Assembly (NCBI RefSeq): GCF_964340395.1
Contig: NC_135559.1
Location: forward strand, 13,956,259-14,020,258
Source of the DNA: Glandiceps talaboti
Taxonomy: Eukaryota; Hemichordata; Enteropneusta; Spengelidae
Reading direction: 5' to 3'
Length of the DNA stretch: 64,000 nt
Shown here: positions 59,515 through 64,000 of the stretch, piece by piece
Layout of the letters: each line of letters begins with the position of its first letter
Numbering within the stretch: the stretch's first letter is position 1
The notes under the pieces: generated by a model
Told to the model about the DNA's origin: nothing
The model's database searches: none
Seen by the model: only the letters and a program-made list of their open reading frames with translations
Program-made: the position numbers and the translations under genes

Positions 59515-59770
59515 TTCACATCACGACCACGCGCGTCTCTGTCACGGTTTTTCTATGTTCGAAATATGAGTCGAAACGTTGAAAATTGCCATTACTTTTG
59601 ATATTACTGGCGTTGTTATAATTATGTTATTCTCCGATATTTTTCTTCATTTAACTGGAAAATACTTGAGGGTTGTCAGTACTCGTCTAGCGACTTGTAG
59701 TGACAAAGGCCCCTTAGGTCACTCCCATTTTCCTTGGCTGAACAAAGGCAAATATTGGGGAATAACATCT
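59515..59770 (+). repeat. dispersed repeat shared with 35300-35640
   Basis: Shared blocks: GTTCGAAATATGAGTCG, TTTTTCTTCATTTAACTGGA, CGTCTAGCGACTTGTA, CCCCTTAGGTCACTCC. Reading frames in it are incidental. Confidence 0.7.
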
Positions 59771-61440
59771 ACTTATTTAGAAATAAGTGACACGAAGACC
59801 ATAGCATTATGCCTTCAAGTAATCACTTGCCTTATCTATGTATGCTTAAAGACATACACACGTACTTCATCATCTTTTAGTTCAATCAGCTACAATATAA
59901 ATGAGTCATTTGGGATATTAAATCCATACACTAGTTACTCAACATGAATGCAACACATAGTACATTAACTATTATTTATGTAATACACAGTCGCCGAGTC
60001 TGTGGGGTAGTTACTCAGGTGTTTATATTGTATTCACCGACCGCTGAGATATTGCAAATCATTGTCGCATTTCTAACATTAAGTTCGTGCAATTATGTTA
60101 CTAGATACTGTATCTACGGTCTACCCAACCGAGACATCTCCAGGGTTTGCTATATTTAGAATAGTTTCATACAGTCTCATGGTTTCAAAAAAATGACTGC
60201 CCGGGGGATAGTTTAATGTATCAATTCATCATTCCTTTGTCGATTAATTTTAACTCAGGGACTTCTCATCCGTGATGCATTGACTTTCAAAAAACGAGCA
60301 ATTGAACGAGTCAAGTTATTCTACCTCACGTAGATTCATCTTATTTGGAAATTCATGACATCAAAAATGATTTATGATTCCATTTCTAAAATTACCAATT
60401 AGGTCTCTATTATCCAAACTGAATATAAAAATCTTCCATTTCATTATGGAAGACATGGTCTGACATTGTGTACATATTCCATTACAGAAATAAATGTTAC
60501 AATATGAAAGCAATCTCTGCTGCAGGTACTATTTTATCACTCGATTATCTTGTCTTTGGTAGTTTAGATAGAAACTTGTAATATCAAACACAATTTATGG
60601 TTCAATCTGTAAGATCAATTTATTGCTGAATCTTGTAAGATCGCATGTTAAGATGTTCGAGACTTTTATTATCATAACCTTGCAAACCTTTTATTCGGCT
60701 TAATGAAGAAGATATCTCGTGTAATAGCAGTTCTCTCAATCATACGGCTGAACGATTTCAGTCTCAAACGCAGTGAACATTGACGTCTCTATGCATTGCA
60801 GCACAGACAAGGAAAGGTGAATACAGCCAATCTCATCTAACCTCGCCAGAACAGTGTGCGTCACAAATGCATTTTTTGATCTTGGTTCATAAAGCATTTA
60901 TAGATAAGGACAACGCCATTCAGACACTTCCATTTCGTTACAAATGAAGAGTAGTTGAAAATACAATAAATGTGATACATTGTTTTTTATCCGCCCCACT
61001 GCAGTAGATAAAGTATAATATGTATACGTTTCCCCATACTCCAGTGACTCATGGTAACAATGTTACAATTACGTGTGTTTTGTTTTCATTTATAAAGAGT
61101 CAGTATGTCTGATGTGTTGTCCTTACCGACCAACATTCTATGAACCAAGATAAACATATTTATGAAACAAATTGTTCGTCGAGGCAAATTGAAATTGGTT
61201 GTAAGCTCATATTGGTATTTCCGAAAATAATCATACAATCTATCTTTCTTCACTACGATTACAACAAACAAGTCACCGTGCATATTCTGACGATTAGGGT
61301 TGTCGATACAATGTCCGTGATATAATGAAATCTTAAAGTATGATGTAAGTATATATGCTAGGTTAATTACCACGGGTTTCTTTGCCATTACAAAAATTAC
61401 CGCTGCTTTCGAGAACCATGGATGACATTACTGAGATGGG
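59771..61440. other. gene-free stretch
   Basis: No exon, RNA gene or repeat structure recognised. Confidence 0.45.
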
Positions 61441-61489
61441 AAAAGAGACGTGCTTATTAAAATGTCGCTAATATTATATATATACCGTC

Positions 61490-61745
61490 CATCCGTTCGT
61501 TCCTTTGTTCGTTCATTCCCTTCCTTCCTTCCTTCCTGCCTTCATTCATTCATTCATCATTCGTTCGTTCGTTTGTACGTTCCTGAATGCATGCATGCAT
61601 ACATACATGCGGCCGTCTGTCTGTCTGTCTGCCTGTCTGTCTGTCTGTCTGTCCATCCGTCCATCCATCCGTCCATCCATCCAACTATCCATCCATCCAT
61701 CCAGCCATCCACACACCCACCCACAAACCCATACACCCGCCCGCC

Positions 61746-61781
<36 letters not shown>

Positions 61782-61860
61782 GTCCGTCCGTCCGTCCGTC
61801 CGTCCGCCCGCCCGCCCGCCCGTCCGTCCGTCTGTCTGTCTGTCCTTCCATTCATCCATT
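61490..61860. repeat. mixed CATC/CTGT/CCGT tetranucleotide tract
   Basis: About 370 bases of CTTC, ATTC, GTTC, CTGT, CATC and CCGT/CCGC units in successive blocks. The long frames on both strands are artefacts. Confidence 0.97.
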
Positions 61861-63700
61861 TATTCGACAGTGCTAAGCCCTAGACGAAAAAAAGAAAGCA
61901 TAGTCAAAATTTCGGCTTTTACAAGAGTAACGGTGGATAAGAGCGATTGATGTTGCTTTTTACATCAGAGGGTCTGTGACTGATTGCATTTGAATTCTAT
62001 CGATTCTGGTTATCATGTTTTTGTTCCCCTGGGAGTTGATCGAGCCATCCTAGTGTTGGATGAGACACTTTTTCGCCAACCCGAAAGACCATGCAGAGCG
62101 AGAAAATGAAAAATCCCCCAGGCTTCAACTGAGTGATTACATGAAATAGCTCACATTGAGTAATCAGCTGTAAGATTGTATGCTCGGACATATTTGTTAG
62201 GTTTCATACATCAAGACAATAACGATAAGTTTGTCAGCAAGAAATTTCCAAGTCTACTTTTTCCTATTCCTGTACAACGTGAAGAGAATGTGACACTAGA
62301 ATATCGTCACCATAGTTACACGATATTATGATAGATGTAGATAGCAGTATTACCTTTGACAATAAAATGTAGTAACAAACGTATCAATCTTTCTGATCTA
62401 AATTAAATCGGCGGTTGATCGTAGATATGCACACACAAATTCAATTGTGGTCAGACAATACAAGACAATGATCTTGCTAGCACTACCTAGCCTAGCCTCA
62501 CTCTCAGGAAATACTGATAAATTTCTGATCCGATTAAAGTACAGTATTTGTAAGGCATAATCTTGGCTCTAGAGGGAACGAAACGCCTGAACATTTTGTT
62601 AAGGCATCGGATTCTCTTTCAAGTATATTATCGCTCAGCGAACATAGTTTTCCACTATACACAACCTTTGATCACACGAAAAGATAAATGCTTAATTCAT
62701 CTCCATCTGCGTTGATGCAATTTCGATTTAGAATCAATTTGATGGAATGGACTAAAAATTAACTCGGAAAGGTTACATTAGAGTATGGAAAATTCAAATT
62801 TCCAATCCTTTTATAACTTTTAAACACATGATTGCACTCGAAGAATTGCAATGTCTCGGGAAGCCTCTTACCGGTGACAAACCACTCAAGTGGTTTTCAA
62901 AAGTCAGTTAATGTCTATTTTGCTGGTGGAATAATAATGAAACAGCATTATGTCATTTTTGAATGCAATTTTTACATGAATGCGCTGGTTACACGCATAT
63001 GATTGGAAGAACTAAAGATGCACTGGTGCCTACTGGCTGTGAGGTCATGTCAATGTGGTGTATTCAATAGTATGGTGACAAATACGGTTATTCAACATGT
63101 TCAATCTCTCACCATAGTTACAACTTGTGCCGTTATCTTCTTGATATCTGAAACCTAAAGATACGTTCTTGCTTACAAATGTCTAGTTATACAACTTGGT
63201 TCGAAACTGAAATTTCTGGTAATTCAAGACTGGGGTTCGAACATTAAAATATGGACTTCTCCTCAGTTCTCCTGCCCAGACGTGTTGAAAGTATGTAATT
63301 CGTCAGCGAATAACATCAAATTCTACATCGAAGTGTTCATATCGAAATACATAGTAACTAGACCCCAAAATTTTGGGCTTCATTTTCAGTGTTGCTATAG
63401 TATGTTGGATATTTCATCGATTACATATGTCGCACAGGATACTAAAAATGTAATGGGAATGTAATTTGAAGTGAGGGAATTATTCACCTGAAAATGTCAT
63501 TTTCTAAAAGCACGTCTTCATTAGTATCCTAAATATGGTTTTGAGTATGCCATTTAACTGTATTGTGAGCTTCTCTTCCATAACGCACACGATGAATGGA
63601 CTTGGTCAATGCAAAAACTAGTCAGATTAATCGAGTTGTATGTATTACAATGTTTACTAAGATTTGTGTGAACTAGCTAGCTGAGAGATCTCAATTTAGC
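61861..63700. other. gene-free stretch
   Basis: No recognisable coding exon or RNA gene on either strand. Confidence 0.45.
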
Positions 63701-63707
63701 AGACTTG

Positions 63708-63887
63708 TCATCAACCCCATCATCATCATCATCACCACCACCACCACCACCACCACCACCACGACGGTGGTGGTGGTGGTGATGATGATGATGATCATCA
63801 TCATCACCACCACCGTCGTCGTCGTCGTCGTCGCCGCCACCACCACCACCACCACCACCACCACCACCGCCGCCGTCGTCGTCGTCG

Positions 63888-63941
<54 letters not shown>

Positions 63942-63955
63942 ATCATCAATCAATC
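63708..63955. repeat. CAT/CAC/CGT trinucleotide tract with internal palindromes
   Basis: CAT and CAC runs switch strand sense at CGACG (about 63761), continue as GTG and ATG runs, then return at ATGATCAT to CAT, CAC, CGT, CAC, CGT and CAT. Asp- or Met-rich frames are artefacts. Confidence 0.95.
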
Positions 63956-64000
63956 ATTAAACATGATGACGAAAACAGCATAACTTTTAATATATTGATT

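Noticed and set aside
61450-61950. Frames of 98-166 residues on both strands
   Set aside because: They are translations of CATC/CTGT/CCGT tetranucleotide tracts; all frames stay open because the repeats contain no stop.
63677-63949. Asp/Gly/His-rich and Met/Thr/Val-rich frames
   Set aside because: Pure trinucleotide repeat translation with no non-repetitive domain.

Overview
The window is AT-rich eukaryotic DNA from a metazoan. It holds two spliced housekeeping genes, two intronless genes and a very dense load of small mobile elements and simple repeats. The protein matches are animal: COG3, PARL, a GPR119-like receptor and a steroid 5-alpha-reductase/TECR-family protein. Long repeat-filled introns, tRNA-derived SINEs and many foldback elements suggest a marine invertebrate, possibly a deuterostome such as a hemichordate or lancelet. 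That placement is inference; nothing here fixes the species.

Layout. 1-5.2 kb: gene-free, with repeats, a SINE nested in a foldback element and the decayed end of a non-LTR retrotransposon. 5.2-6.3 kb (minus): intact single-exon class A GPCR resembling GPR119. 6.3-12 kb: gene-free, repeats. 12.0-31.9 kb (minus): COG3, a subunit of the conserved oligomeric Golgi tethering complex, in at least 21 exons; every listed junction was checked for GT-AG and reading phase. 31.9-32.1 kb: a 189-bp divergent promoter. 32.1-40.6 kb (plus): PARL, the mitochondrial inner-membrane rhomboid protease, in nine exons that give a 361-residue protein. 40.6-48.3 kb: gene-free, dominated by foldback elements. 48.35-49.2 kb (minus): intronless reductase-family gene lying between two inverted repeat arms. 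49.2-64 kb: almost no coding signal, with very long CT, CTGT and trinucleotide tracts. One weak two-exon candidate lies near 52.4 kb.

COG3 (Golgi) and PARL (mitochondrion) share no known pathway; their link here is a shared promoter region. I see no operon-like or defence-like system. The most unusual signal is that COG3 exon ends have been copied into the adjacent introns by local tandem duplication at least three times, once creating a ladder of extra splice donors. The second is the number of distinct foldback elements with readable terminal repeats, several showing nested insertions and target-site duplications.
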